Source of the DNA: CBDCOD01 sp965219665
GTDB taxonomy: Bacteria > Pseudomonadota > Gammaproteobacteria > CAKMZV01
Direction of reading: 5' to 3'
Length of the DNA stretch: 64,000 nucleotides
Assembly: GCA_965219665.1 (NCBI GenBank)
Contig: CBDCOD010000016.1
Location: 1 to 64,000, forward strand
Both the position numbers and the translations under genes were made by a program. The notes beneath the pieces are model-generated. The model was given only the letters and a program-made list of their open reading frames with translations, had not been told where the DNA came from and ran no database searches. Of this stretch, positions 1 to 9,406 are shown in pieces. The stretch's first letter is position 1. Each line of letters opens with the position of its first letter.

Positions 1-1
1 T

Positions 2-1459
2 TATGACGGAGCTTGCGGCACTGGTGGTATGCTGACAGTAGCTGAAGAACGGTTGCAGAAACTGGCCAAAGACGCTGGCAAAGAAGTTTCTATCCACCTC
101 TACGGACAAGAAGTCCAGCCGGAAACCTATGCGATCGCCAAGGCAGATCTACTTTTAAAAGGTGAAGGGGCTGAAGCCGAAAATATCAAATACGGCTCCA
201 CCTTGTCGGCTGACGGTTTCGTGTCTGATCAATTTGACTTTATGCTTTCCAACCCCCCTTATGGCAAAAGCTGGAAAACCGACCTTGAACGCATGGGCGG
301 CAAAAGCGACTTGAAGGACACTCGCTTCATTCTGGAATACGGGGATGATCCTGAATACAAAATGATCACCCGTTCTAGCGATGGCCAGCTGATGTTTCTG
401 GTCAATAAGCTGATGAAGATGAAGGAACAGAGCAAGCTGGGCAGTCGCATAGCCCAAGTTCACAATGGCTCTTCGCTTTTCACTGGTGATGCCGGGCAAG
501 GTGAAAGCAATATCCGCCGTTGGATTATAGAAAACGACTGGCTTGAAGCAATTATCGCATTACCGGAGAATATTTTTTACAACACCGGTATTTCAACCTA
601 TATCTGGGTGCTGACAAACCGTAAAGCCGATGAACGCAAAGGCAAAGTTCAGCTGATAGATGCAACAAATTGGTACCAGTCCCTGCGCAAAAATATGGGT
701 AAGAAAAACTGCGAGCTGAATGAAAGCCATATTCAAGATATCTGTAATCTGATCACTCAACCGCTCGATACCGAACAATCCAAGATTTTCACTAATGAAG
801 CGTTTGGATATCAAAAAGTCGTTGTCGAACGTCCACTACGCTTATCTGTACACCTAACTGAAAAAATCCTGCGCCGATTCGAGCGACTTTGTACCGAAGC
901 CAAAGAAGCCGATCTCTATTCAGTTGTCAAGGCCATAGCCAGTGCAATTGGCGAAGGGCCACATCTGAATTACAACACCCTTTTGGATGCTGTTGAATCC
1001 AAAGCCAAAGAAATGGCGGTGAAACTCTCGGCTAAATCCAAGAATTTCATCAAAGCCAATCTGGCGGTTATTGATGAATCAGCAGAACCGGTCATCAAGA
1101 AAGTTCATAAGGCAGGAAAAGCGGAGCCCAACCCGCTTTATGGTTTATACGATACAGTGATAGACGGTAAAAAGGGGGTTGTTGAATACGAAGCGGATAC
1201 AAACCTGCGAGATTCGGAGCAGGTGCCACTTCTCGAAGATGGGGGGATTGCTACCTTCATTGAACGGGAGGTGCTGCCCTATGCAAAAGACGCATGGATT
1301 GACGGCTCCAAAACGCAGATCGGTTATGAGATTTCCTTTACCAAACATTTCTACAAACCCACCCCCATGCGGACACTGGCTGAAATCAAAGCGGATATTT
1401 TTGCCATTGAGCAAGAAACAGAGGGTCTGCTTGAAGAAATTGTTGGAGAGGCTGAATAA
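2..1459 (+). CDS. hsdM: Type I restriction-modification system, DNA methyltransferase subunit HsdM (5' end outside window)
   Basis: HsdM transfers a methyl group from S-adenosylmethionine to adenine N6 and forms the M2S methylase and R2M2S restriction complexes. The reading frame is open from base 2, and its first residues are DGACGTGG, the SAM-binding motif I (usually DPACGTGG). The true start is therefore upstream of the window and the ATG at 29 is internal. The catalytic NPPY motif lies at 251-262, followed by GKSW. The stop codon overlaps the next start (TAATG at 1457-1461), so it is coupled to the RhuM-family gene. Pro to Gly in motif I is a modest deviation. Identification is secure from the motifs and from hsdS and hsdR downstream. 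Confidence 0.95.
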   Translation, partial: YDGACGTGGMLTVAEERLQKLAKDAGKEVSIHLYGQEVQPETYAIAKADLLLKGEGAEAENIKYGSTLSADGFVSDQFDFMLSNPPYGKSWKTDLERMGGKSDLKDTRFILEYGDDPEYKMITRSSDGQLMFLVNKLMKMKEQSKLGSRIAQVHNGSSLFTGDAGQGESNIRRWIIENDWLEAIIALPENIFYNTGISTYIWVLTNRKADERKGKVQLIDATNWYQSLRKNMGKKNCELNESHIQDICNLITQPLDTEQSKIFTNEAFGYQKVVVERPLRLSVHLTEKILRRFERLCTEAKEADLYSVVKAIASAIGEGPHLNYNTLLDAVESKAKEMAVKLSAKSKNFIKANLAVIDESAEPVIKKVHKAGKAEPNPLYGLYDTVIDGKKGVVEYEADTNLRDSEQVPLLEDGGIATFIEREVLPYAKDAWIDGSKTQIGYEISFTKHFYKPTPMRTLAEIKADIFAIEQETEGLLEEIVGEAE

Positions 1460-2505
1460 TGAACGGTTCTGAAATCATTCTCTATCAGGCTGCCGATAAC
1501 ACGATTAAGCTGGATGTATATCTTGAAAAAGAAACCGTCTGGCTCACACAAGAACAAATGGCATCTTTATTCGGAAAAGCAAAATCCACCATTGTGGAGC
1601 ATATTCGCAATGTATTTAATGAAGGTGAACTAGACGAGCGAGTGGTTGTTCGGAAATTCCGAACAACCACTCGTCATGGAGCTATGGAGGGGAAAACACA
1701 ATCTAAAGAGGTTCAACATTACAATCTTGATGTAATTATCTCAGTGGGGTATCGAGTCAAATCACTGCAAGGTACCCAATTTCGCATCTGGGCAACACAG
1801 CGGCTTAAAGAATACATCGTCAAAGGCGTAGCACTGGATGATGAACGCTTTAAAAGCGGTGAATCCATGCGCTACTTTGATGAACTACAGGAACGCATCC
1901 GTGATATCAGGCTTTCCGAGCGGGTTTTTTACCAAAAGATAAAAGATATCTATACCACCAGCGTTGACTACAACCCCAAAGACGAAAAAACCATTGCATT
2001 CTTTAAAATTGTTCAAAACAAATTGCTTTGGGCGGTCAACCAGCAAACCGCCGCCGAACTCGTCCATCGCAGAGTCAATGCCTCTCTGCCGCTGATGGGG
2101 ATGCTGTCGTATGACAAAACAACACCTGTGCGTCAAAGCGACACCAGCATTGCCAAAAACTATCTCAATGAAGATGAGATAAAACTTCTGGGTTTGCTAG
2201 TGGAGCAATACCTTGCCTTTGCGGAGACTATGGCACAACAGCACACGCCCATGTATATGAAGGATTGGATTGGGCGGCTGGATGCCATCATTCAGCTGAA
2301 CGGCAGGGAATTGCTGACCCATGCAGGGAAAATCAGCCATGAAATGGCAAAAGAACGCGCGAAATTGGAATATGGTAAGTTTAAGGAACAGCAGAGAGAA
2401 ATTGAAAAAGAGGAAAGTTTGAAAGAGTTGGAAGCGGATATTAAAAAATTGAACCCCGCAAAACACAGAAGACACGGAAAAAATAATGGGGAGGCGAAAT
2501 CATGA
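1459..2505 (+). CDS. RhuM-family protein (virulence RhuM / Fic-associated family)
   Basis: This 348-residue protein has the RhuM-family N-terminus: a WLTQEQMASLF helix-turn-helix-like start, then the hallmark stretch YNLDVIISVGYRVKS and the FRIWATQRLKEYI block at about residues 90-125. The C-terminal half is helical and charged, with a Lys/Glu-rich coiled tail. The family's biochemical function is not established. Members are recurrently found inside type I restriction operons, as here, where it overlaps hsdM by one base and hsdS by four (ATGA at 2502). I infer a modulatory or defence-linked role, not a housekeeping one. The coding sequence carries a perfect 17-bp inverted repeat at 1639-1673. 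Confidence 0.85.
   Translation: MNGSEIILYQAADNTIKLDVYLEKETVWLTQEQMASLFGKAKSTIVEHIRNVFNEGELDERVVVRKFRTTTRHGAMEGKTQSKEVQHYNLDVIISVGYRVKSLQGTQFRIWATQRLKEYIVKGVALDDERFKSGESMRYFDELQERIRDIRLSERVFYQKIKDIYTTSVDYNPKDEKTIAFFKIVQNKLLWAVNQQTAAELVHRRVNASLPLMGMLSYDKTTPVRQSDTSIAKNYLNEDEIKLLGLLVEQYLAFAETMAQQHTPMYMKDWIGRLDAIIQLNGRELLTHAGKISHEMAKERAKLEYGKFKEQQREIEKEESLKELEADIKKLNPAKHRRHGKNNGEAKS
1639..1673. repeat. Perfect 17-bp inverted repeat inside the RhuM-family gene
   Basis: Bases 1639-1655 are the exact reverse complement of 1657-1673, with a single A at 1656 as the centre. In the reading frame it encodes residues VVVRKFRTTTR, and the complementary strand encodes nearly the same peptide. As RNA it would form a very stable hairpin inside the operon message, early in the RhuM-family gene. 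No T-run follows, so it is not a standard terminator. Confidence 0.9.
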
Positions 2506-3871
2506 AAACCTACCCAAATTACAAGGATTCTGGCGTGCCTTGGCTGGGTGATGTGCCGGAGCACTGGGAGGCTGTGCCTCTATGTACTCTATGCAAGTTG
2601 AAATCAGTTACCAACTGCGAGAATCTTGATTTGCTTTCTGTATATCTCAATAAAGGTGTGGTTAGATTTTCTGACGTTAATCAAAAACGGACAAATGCGA
2701 CAAGCGAAGACCGAAGCAAGTATCAAAAAGTTGACCCCAGAGATCTAGTACTGAACAATCAACAGGCTTGGAGAGGATCGGTTGGAATATCAAGACATAA
2801 AGGTATAGTTAGTCCTGCTTATTTGATATTAAGTGTTTCTGTGAAATTAGATAAAAACTATGCTAACTATATGTTTAGAGAAAGAGCGATGGTCGGCAAT
2901 TATCTTGTATCATCAAAAGGTGTTGGCTCAATTCAAAGAAATCTGTATTGGCCACAATTAAAAAGAGTGCCTGTCATTGTTCCGACACAGGATGAGCAAT
3001 GTTCATAGAGCAAATCGCCCGTTACCTCGATTGGCAGACGGCAAAAATCAATCAATTCATCAAAGCCAAGAAAAAACTCATTGCCCTCTTAAAAGAGCAG
3101 AAGCAGAACATCATCAACGAAGCGGTAACCAAAGGCATTAACCCCGATGCCCCCATGAAAGACAGTGGCGTTGAATGGCTTGGAGAAATTCCAGCGCATT
3201 GGGAGGTGAGGAAGCTGAAATACTGTGTCACAAATAAAAATATTCAAAGTGATAGTTGTACAGAAAACGAGACATACTTAGCACTCGAACATATTGAAGG
3301 GTGGACAGGGAAAATATCTGTAACTGCTGAAAAAGCTGAATTTGATAGCAAAGTAAAAAAATACAACGCAGGCGATATTCTTTTTGGAAAGTTAAGACCT
3401 TACTTAGCAAAAGTTGCACTTCCTAACTTTAATGGTGTTTGTGTTGGTGAGTTTTTAGTACTACAGCCAAAAGAAATTATCAGTTCTTATTTCCTTTCGG
3501 TTTTGCTTCGATCAAAAAAAATTATTGATTTGGTAAATAGTTCAACATTTGGTGCAAAAATGCAATCACGAGCAGATTGGGATTTTATTGGGTCGATTTT
3601 TATACCACTCCTTTCAACCGAAGAACAACAATCAATAGTAACCCATATCGAAAAAGAAACAGCCCTTATCAACAAAACCATTACCCGCACCGAACGGGAA
3701 ATCGAACTCATTGCCGAATACCGTACCCGCCTCGTTTCCGATGTGGTGACGGGGAAAGTGGATATCCGCTCCGTAGAAATTCCAGATTTTGAGCCCGTAG
3801 AAACTGGGTTGGGAGCACAGGATGATGAAGCGTCTGAAGACGAACTGATTACGGAGGGCATCGAAGAATGA
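2502..3871 (+). pseudogene. hsdS: Type I restriction-modification specificity subunit HsdS, split by a frameshift
   Basis: HsdS gives the methylase and restriction complexes their DNA target through two target-recognition domains (TRDs). The first frame (2502-3008) holds the N-terminal signature KDSGVPWLGDVPEHW and TRD1. The second (2999-3871) holds the central coiled conserved region (YLDWQTAKINQFI, then LLKEQKQNIINEAVTKG), the repeat DSGVEWLGEIPAHW, and TRD2. The usual EQ...FIEQIARYLD junction falls in the 10-base overlap. Adding one base around 2999 (GAGCAATG to GAGCAAATG) restores a roughly 456-residue protein of normal length. Either the gene is inactive, or the halves act as a split HsdS; the second half has its own ATG at 2999. 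The 3' end overlaps the next gene by ATGA. Confidence 0.88.
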
Positions 3872-4332
3872 AAGATTTAACCGCAAAAAGCGCGAAAGAC
3901 GCAAAAGGGAAATTACTTTTTAAAGATGAGAGTTATACCATTCAAGGTGCGATCTTTGAGGTGTATAAGGAGATGGGTTGCGGATTTCTGGAAGCGGTTT
4001 ATCAGGAATGTTTGGAGAAGGAGCTTGCAAAGCGAGGGATTTCTTTTCGGGCACAAGTTGATTTGCAGTTGAATTACAAGGGAGAGCTACTACGCCAGAC
4101 TTACAAGCTCGATTTTATCTGTTATGACAAAATCATCGTCGAAATCAAAGCGGTCAAAGAACTTGCATCAGAGCATAAAGCGCAACTTTTGAATTATCTC
4201 AAAGCAACCGGTCTTGAACTGGGGCTACTCATTAACTTCGGCAGTTATCCCAAAGTCGAAATAATCCGCATGGCTAATTCTAATTTTCGCGATTTTAGCG
4301 ACTTTCGCGGTTCAAAAAAGGAGTCAAAATGA
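3868..4332 (+). CDS. GxxExxY protein (PD-(D/E)XK-like nuclease fold family)
   Basis: This 154-residue protein carries the family-naming motif as GFLEAVYQECL at about residues 38-48 and a YKLDFICYDKIIVEIKAV segment typical of a PD-(D/E)XK core (D, then ExK). GxxExxY proteins are a widespread family with a predicted nuclease fold; their role is not defined. Here it sits inside the hsd operon between hsdS and hsdR with four-base overlaps on both sides (ATGA at 3868 and at 4329), so it is probably co-translated with the restriction subunits. I infer a defence-associated accessory function. Confidence 0.85.
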   Translation: MKDLTAKSAKDAKGKLLFKDESYTIQGAIFEVYKEMGCGFLEAVYQECLEKELAKRGISFRAQVDLQLNYKGELLRQTYKLDFICYDKIIVEIKAVKELASEHKAQLLNYLKATGLELGLLINFGSYPKVEIIRMANSNFRDFSDFRGSKKESK

Positions 4333-7322
4333 AATTTACCGATACAAGTGAAAAAGGATTAGAAAATCTAATTGAGCAATCACTCATCAATAAGGCGGGT
4401 TATGAAAAAGGTGACCCTCAGGACTATGATCGTGCCCATGCCCTTGACCTCGCCAAACTGACAGCTTTTATACAGAAGACTCAGCCAGAGGTTACGGAGC
4501 GTCTCAGCCTTGAAGTCGATTCACCTAATAAAACACAATTCCTTCATCGGCTTTCAAGTGAAATTGCCAAACGGGGCATTATTGATGTGCTGCGCAAAGG
4601 GGTGAAGCACGGCCCCGATTCCATCACGCTCTTTTACGGCAGCCCGACGGCGAATAATGAGAAAGCCAAGAAGCTTTTTGAACAGAATATTTTCAGTGTG
4701 ACGCGCCAGTTGAGTTACAGCATTGGTAATACTCAGTTGGCATTGGATATGGGCGTTTTTATTAACGGTCTGCCCATCGCCACCTTTGAGCTGAAAAATA
4801 AGTTGACCAAACAAACTGTGTTTGATGCTGTTGAACAATATAAAAATGACCGCGACTCAAAGGAGATTCTATTCCAGTTCGGTCGTTGTGTGGTGCACTT
4901 TGCCGTGGATGATCATGAAGTACGCATGTGTACCCACCTGAAAGGTAAGAATTCGTGGTTTCTGCCTTTCAACAAAGGGTATAACGACGGTGCAGGCAAC
5001 CCGCCAAACCCTGCTGGGCTGGCAACAGACTATCTCTGGAAAGAGATTCTGACCAAGAACAGTCTCACCGACATTCTGGAAAACTACGCGCAGATGGTTG
5101 AAGAAAAAGATGAGAAAACCGGCAGAAAGAAACAGAAACAGATATTCCCTCGATACCACCAATTGACGGTGGTGCGTAAACTGCTGGCAGACGCCCAGCA
5201 AACGGGTGCCAGAAAGCGCTACCTGATTCAACACTCGGCTGGCAGCGGCAAATCTAACTCCATTGCTTGGCTGGCTCATCAGCTGGTGGGGTTGGAAAAA
5301 GCGAAGAACGCAGTTTTCGAATCGATCATTGTTGTTACCGACCGGCGTGTTCTGGATAAGCAAATCCGAGACACCATCAAGTCCTTTGCTCAGGTGGGCA
5401 ATGTGGTGGGGCATGCGGAGCGTTCTGGTGATCTGCGCCGCTTCATCAAAGAAGGCAAGCAGATCATCATTACAACCGTTCAGAAATTCCCTTTCATTCT
5501 GGCGGAGATTGGCGACGATCACAGGCAGAACAAGTTTGCCATCATCATCGATGAAGCTCACTCCAGCCAAGGTGGCCGCACTGCCTCGAAAATGAATATG
5601 GCGTTAGCGTCAAAGATGGAAGAACCAGAGGGTGTAATAGCTGCTGAAGAACAAGCAAAATATCTGAATTTTGAAGAAGAAAGCACTGAAGACAAAATCA
5701 ACGAACTGATGGAGAGTCGGAAAATGCTGACCAACGCGAGCTATTTTGCGTTCACGGCTACTCCGAAAAACAAAACACTGGAAATCTTTGGTGAGCCTGA
5801 CCCACAACCGGACGGCAAGGTAAAGCATCATCCTTTCCATAGTTACACCATGAAGCAGGCGATTGATGAGGGGTTTATTCGTGATGTTTTAAAAAATTAT
5901 ACACCTGTTAATAGCTACTACAAACTCATCAAGGCAGTTGAAGATGACCCACAATTCGATATAAAGAAAGCACAGAAAAAGCTGCGCAATTATGTGGAGT
6001 CGAACTCTCATGCGATCCATGAAAAAGCGGAGATCATGGTAGATCATTTCCACTCAAAGATCATGGGGCATCGTAAAATTGGTGGACAGGCTCGAGCGAT
6101 GGTCATCACCAGCGGGATCATGAGGGCCATTGAATATTTCCACGCAATCAACAAGTATCTGGTTGATAAAAAACTCCCGTATAAAACCATCGTGGCATTC
6201 TCTGGTGAGCATGAATACGGTGACCAAAAGGTTACTGAGGCAACGCTGAACGGCTTTCCCAGCAACAAGATTGAAAAGCGGATTGCCGAGGACCCACACC
6301 GCATTCTGATCGTGGCGGACAAGTTTCTCACTGGATATGATGAACCCTTAATGCATACCATGTATGTGGATAAACCTTTAGAAGGTATCAAGGCAGTTCA
6401 ATCTTTATCTCGGTTAAATCGTGCGCACCCTCAAAAACGAGACACCTTTGTTTTAGACTTTTATAATGACTCTAAAACCATCCAAGAAGCTTTTTCTAAT
6501 TATTACCGCACGACCATACTCAGTGAAGAAACTGATCCCAACAAACTTCATGATCTGAAGTCCAATCTGGATGGCTATCAGGTTTATTCTCCTGAACAGA
6601 TCGACGGTTTGGTTGAACTCTATTTGAATAATGCGGAACGGGAAACACTCGATTCAATTCTGGATGCCTGCGTTGCGGTCTATAACAGCGACCTTGATGA
6701 AGATGGTCAGGTTGACTTCAAGGGTAAGTCCAAGGCGTTCGTGAGAACATACGGCTTTCTTGCGTCAATTTTGCCATACACCAATGCTGACTGGGAAAAG
6801 CTCTCGATATTCCTGAATTTCCTTATTCCCAAGCTGCCCGCACCCAAAGAAGAGGATCTCTCCAAAGGGATTCTTGAAACGATTGATATGGACAGTTATC
6901 GGGCTGAAGTCCAAGCAAGCATGAATATCGCTCTTGCCGATGACGATGCTGAGCTTGGTGCTGTGCCAACAGCTGGTGTCGGGAGAAAGCCGGAACCAGA
7001 ACTGGATAAGCTCAGCAACATCCTTAAATCTTTTAATGACCTCTTCGGAAACATCGACTGGAAAGACGCCGACAAAATTCTAAAAGTCATTGCTGAAGAA
7101 ATCCCCGATAAAGTTGCTGCTAATCCGGCTTATCAAAATGCGATTAAAAATTCCGATAAGCAGAACGCCCGTATTGAGCATGATACAGCACTTGCCAAGG
7201 TCATGATTGATTTGATGGCTGACCATACCGAGTTGTTCAAACAATTCAGCGACAATCCATCTTTCAAAAAATGGCTTGGAGATACCATTTTTAACGAAAC
7301 TTATCGATCACCTTCGAGATAA
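4329..7322 (+). CDS. hsdR: Type I restriction-modification system, endonuclease/translocase subunit HsdR
   Basis: HsdR translocates DNA using ATP and cuts it away from the recognition site when the site is unmethylated. The 997-residue frame is intact. The N-terminal nuclease domain shows GLPIATFELKN (ELK at about 154-156), the helicase core has Walker A HSAGSGKS at about 302-309 and the DEAH box IIIDEAH at about 405-411, and FTATPKNKT follows near 475. The C-terminal helical region binds the methylase. It is the only restriction subunit in the window without visible damage apart from hsdM, but with a broken hsdS the complex may be unable to select targets. Confidence 0.96.
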   Translation: MKFTDTSEKGLENLIEQSLINKAGYEKGDPQDYDRAHALDLAKLTAFIQKTQPEVTERLSLEVDSPNKTQFLHRLSSEIAKRGIIDVLRKGVKHGPDSITLFYGSPTANNEKAKKLFEQNIFSVTRQLSYSIGNTQLALDMGVFINGLPIATFELKNKLTKQTVFDAVEQYKNDRDSKEILFQFGRCVVHFAVDDHEVRMCTHLKGKNSWFLPFNKGYNDGAGNPPNPAGLATDYLWKEILTKNSLTDILENYAQMVEEKDEKTGRKKQKQIFPRYHQLTVVRKLLADAQQTGARKRYLIQHSAGSGKSNSIAWLAHQLVGLEKAKNAVFESIIVVTDRRVLDKQIRDTIKSFAQVGNVVGHAERSGDLRRFIKEGKQIIITTVQKFPFILAEIGDDHRQNKFAIIIDEAHSSQGGRTASKMNMALASKMEEPEGVIAAEEQAKYLNFEEESTEDKINELMESRKMLTNASYFAFTATPKNKTLEIFGEPDPQPDGKVKHHPFHSYTMKQAIDEGFIRDVLKNYTPVNSYYKLIKAVEDDPQFDIKKAQKKLRNYVESNSHAIHEKAEIMVDHFHSKIMGHRKIGGQARAMVITSGIMRAIEYFHAINKYLVDKKLPYKTIVAFSGEHEYGDQKVTEATLNGFPSNKIEKRIAEDPHRILIVADKFLTGYDEPLMHTMYVDKPLEGIKAVQSLSRLNRAHPQKRDTFVLDFYNDSKTIQEAFSNYYRTTILSEETDPNKLHDLKSNLDGYQVYSPEQIDGLVELYLNNAERETLDSILDACVAVYNSDLDEDGQVDFKGKSKAFVRTYGFLASILPYTNADWEKLSIFLNFLIPKLPAPKEEDLSKGILETIDMDSYRAEVQASMNIALADDDAELGAVPTAGVGRKPEPELDKLSNILKSFNDLFGNIDWKDADKILKVIAEEIPDKVAANPAYQNAIKNSDKQNARIEHDTALAKVMIDLMADHTELFKQFSDNPSFKKWLGDTIFNETYRSPSR

Positions 7323-7324
7323 GT

Positions 7325-8050
7325 ATGCCAGCTATAACCCCAGAGATGATTGAAGCGACTTATGCAGCAGCAAGAAGTGTTTATGCCAAAACAACCACAA
7401 AGAAAGATGCAGTTAATGAAGTCGTGCAAAATGCCGACATGAATCCTTCTTCTGCTAACATATTCATTACTACAGCTGTTAATTTGATAAGTAATGAATA
7501 TTACACTAGGACAGTAAATGGAGAAGCTACTGAATATTTTTTAGTGAGAATTCGAAAGGAATACGGTTTTGTAACATATAAAAAAGCTCTGGCTAGGGTG
7601 CGTGAGAATGTTGAACACAATAGCAATCCGCAAAATAATATTAAACAAATTTTGTATCAACATGAACAATGGCTTAAACAACATGAAAAACTCACATTAC
7701 CTGATGAACTGCAATCCGATAAACTTGACAGTTATCCTGAAGGAGCCAAAAAACAAATCACTGTCAATGCTTATGAGCGAAACCCTCAAGCATGAGAAAA
7801 GTGTATTGAGCATTATGGAGTGGACTGTAAGGTGTGCGGTTTTAATTTTGAACAGACTTATGGCGAGATTGGGGAAGGTTATATTCATGTTCATCATATC
7901 AAACCATTATCAGAAATTCAGGAGGGATATGAAGTTGATCCTATTAACGATTTATTACCAGTATGCCCAAATTGCCATGCGATGTTACATAAGAAAACAC
8001 CTCCTTACACTCCAAAAGAATTAAGAAAAGTTTTAAACAACAATAACTAG
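7325..8050 (+). pseudogene. HNH endonuclease interrupted by an in-frame TGA
   Basis: Residues 1-156 (7325-7792) form an N-terminal domain ending in NAYERNPQA. A TGA at 7793-7795 stops the frame, but the same frame continues with EKCIEHYGVDCKVCGF, then YIHVHHIKPLSE and CPNCHAMLH. That is the C-terminal HNH/zinc-knuckle nuclease of the family, which normally reads YERN-P-x-A-R-x-x-C. A CGA-to-TGA change at the conserved Arg explains the break, and readthrough would give about 241 residues. The downstream part could restart from GTG at 7820 but would lack the upstream helix. The gene begins two bases after hsdR and belongs to the same operon. Confidence 0.82.
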
Positions 8051-8057
8051 GTTAAAT

Positions 8058-8243
8058 ATGGCACGTATAACAGAACACAAATATAGCATTGTTGATGCCT
8101 TTAAGGAATGCTTTTATATTGTTCCAGATTATCAGCGTGAATATGTTTGGTGCGAAAAGCAGGTCACTCAGCTTCTGGAGGATATAGACGAGCAATTAGA
8201 CGCTAGCGATAGCGATTATTTTATCGGCACAGTGCTTGGGTAA
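8058..8243 (+). pseudogene. DUF262-family protein, N-terminal fragment
   Basis: These 61 residues match the start of DUF262 (ParB/GmrS-like NTPase) proteins: a short lead, then IVPDYQREYVWCEKQV, LLEDIDEQL and YFIGTVLG. The motif DYQREYVW is the family's hallmark. Full proteins are several hundred residues long and often act in GmrSD-like type IV restriction. Here the frame stops at 8241-8243, and an IS3-type transposase start follows 66 bases later, so I infer truncation by insertion and later deletion. It sits eight bases after the HNH gene and was probably the last gene of the defence operon. Confidence 0.8.
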
Positions 8244-8308
8244 TACCCCCAATAAATAATCAGTTTTGATGGTAGAAAATTCTATAATGTTTTGAAAAGG
8301 AGTTTTTT

Positions 8309-8446
8309 ATGAAACAATCACGATACACCGATCAGCAGATCGTTAAGATTCTGCAACAAAATGAACAGGGCGTAGCCGTTGCTAATTTATGCAGAGAACA
8401 TGGCATGAGTCAGGCTCCGCATTATCAATGCCAGACAGCAACTTGA
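8309..8446 (+). mobile_element. Remnant of an IS3-family transposase OrfA
   Basis: A 45-residue frame begins MKQSRYTDQQIVKILQ and continues to the LCREHGMSQA helix-turn-helix, which is the N-terminus of IS3-family OrfA proteins (MKKSRF-T-x-EQI... pattern). It ends early at TGA 8444-8446, where the rest of OrfA and all of OrfB should follow. A Shine-Dalgarno AGGAG lies at 8298-8302 and a -10-like TATAAT at 8283-8288. It is too short to function. The left end of the element probably lies near 8238-8250, where DUF262 homology stops. No right end or target duplication could be identified. Confidence 0.75.
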
Positions 8447-9406
8447 TGCCCCATCCTGAAATGTTAGGCCTCATCTCAAAAACGAACTCAAAATACTTTC
8501 AACTCCTCTAACATCAATCAAAATCCTTTGAGCGCACACTCAAAAAATACAAAAATATATTCTGCGCAACAAAAAAAATCTAACCAAAACCACAAAATCA
8601 AACGCTCTTCTTTTTTGTTACAAAAACATAGCCTCTTATCAAAAGTTTTTGATATTACATGGGCGCGCTTCACAGCAACTAAATATCTTCAATAATGCGC
8701 ATTATTCACAAAAGAAGATGCTAAACAACAGTTCTATCTGAATTGCTTATGAACGAAATGTTAAACTTAAAGTAGATACAAATACCAAAGATGGAATGAA
8801 AATGCTAAGTATAATACGCATACAAATCCGCACTAAATTCTATCTACAGTATGCTCAGAAAAGAAGCTCTATATAGTCAGTGGCGATCATAGCTCAGAAC
8901 AACTCAATGACCGTACCCTAACTCTAGGACAAGACTATACGCATCCGATCAGTAAAAACAAAAAATGTATTCCCCGCTCTCATAAGAAAGCAGTCAGCCG
9001 CATACGGAAAACTAAATATACCAGATCTTGCTAAAAAATACAGGCAAACTATGTACATACCAGATACAGTAAAACTCAACCCCCCAGATAGTTAAACTCA
9101 ACCATGGTCATGATAGTTAAACATAATCTAAAAAATATCCTAAGCCAAACTTAGCAACCCCAACAACGCGGCATGGCACGCTACAATCCAAAAGAATTTG
9201 GCAATTTCCGCCGCTGTGACGCACTTAACAACAAAGACCTAACCATTGGCCTTACTCAATGGATTATCGCCTCGTATGAGGCAAATGAGAGAGGCTGTGG
9301 GTGATTTCCCTCTGACAGATAAGGGGCAACGCCCCCAGTCCCCATGTGTAATGGTATATCGGAAGTCTTTACCAAACTCGACCCCCAGATATGGATTTGA
9401 TGTTCA
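8447..9406. other. Gene-poor region between the restriction island and the surface-protein locus
   Basis: I recognise no gene here. The stretch is AT-rich at first. A 43-codon frame at 9173-9304 starts MARYNPKEFGNFRRC and has no family I know. A frame without a start codon around 8860-9025 (KLYIVSGDHSS...) looks like a coherent peptide and may be a decayed gene. An imperfect direct repeat of about 18 bases (AAACTC-R-ACCCCC-CAGATA) occurs at 9072-9090 and 9374-9391, bracketing about 300 bp. The region looks like debris of mobile DNA. Confidence 0.5.

Noticed and set aside
7793..7795. TGA read as selenocysteine in the HNH gene
   Set aside because: The family has Arg at this place, HNH nucleases are not selenoproteins, and a single C-to-T change explains it.
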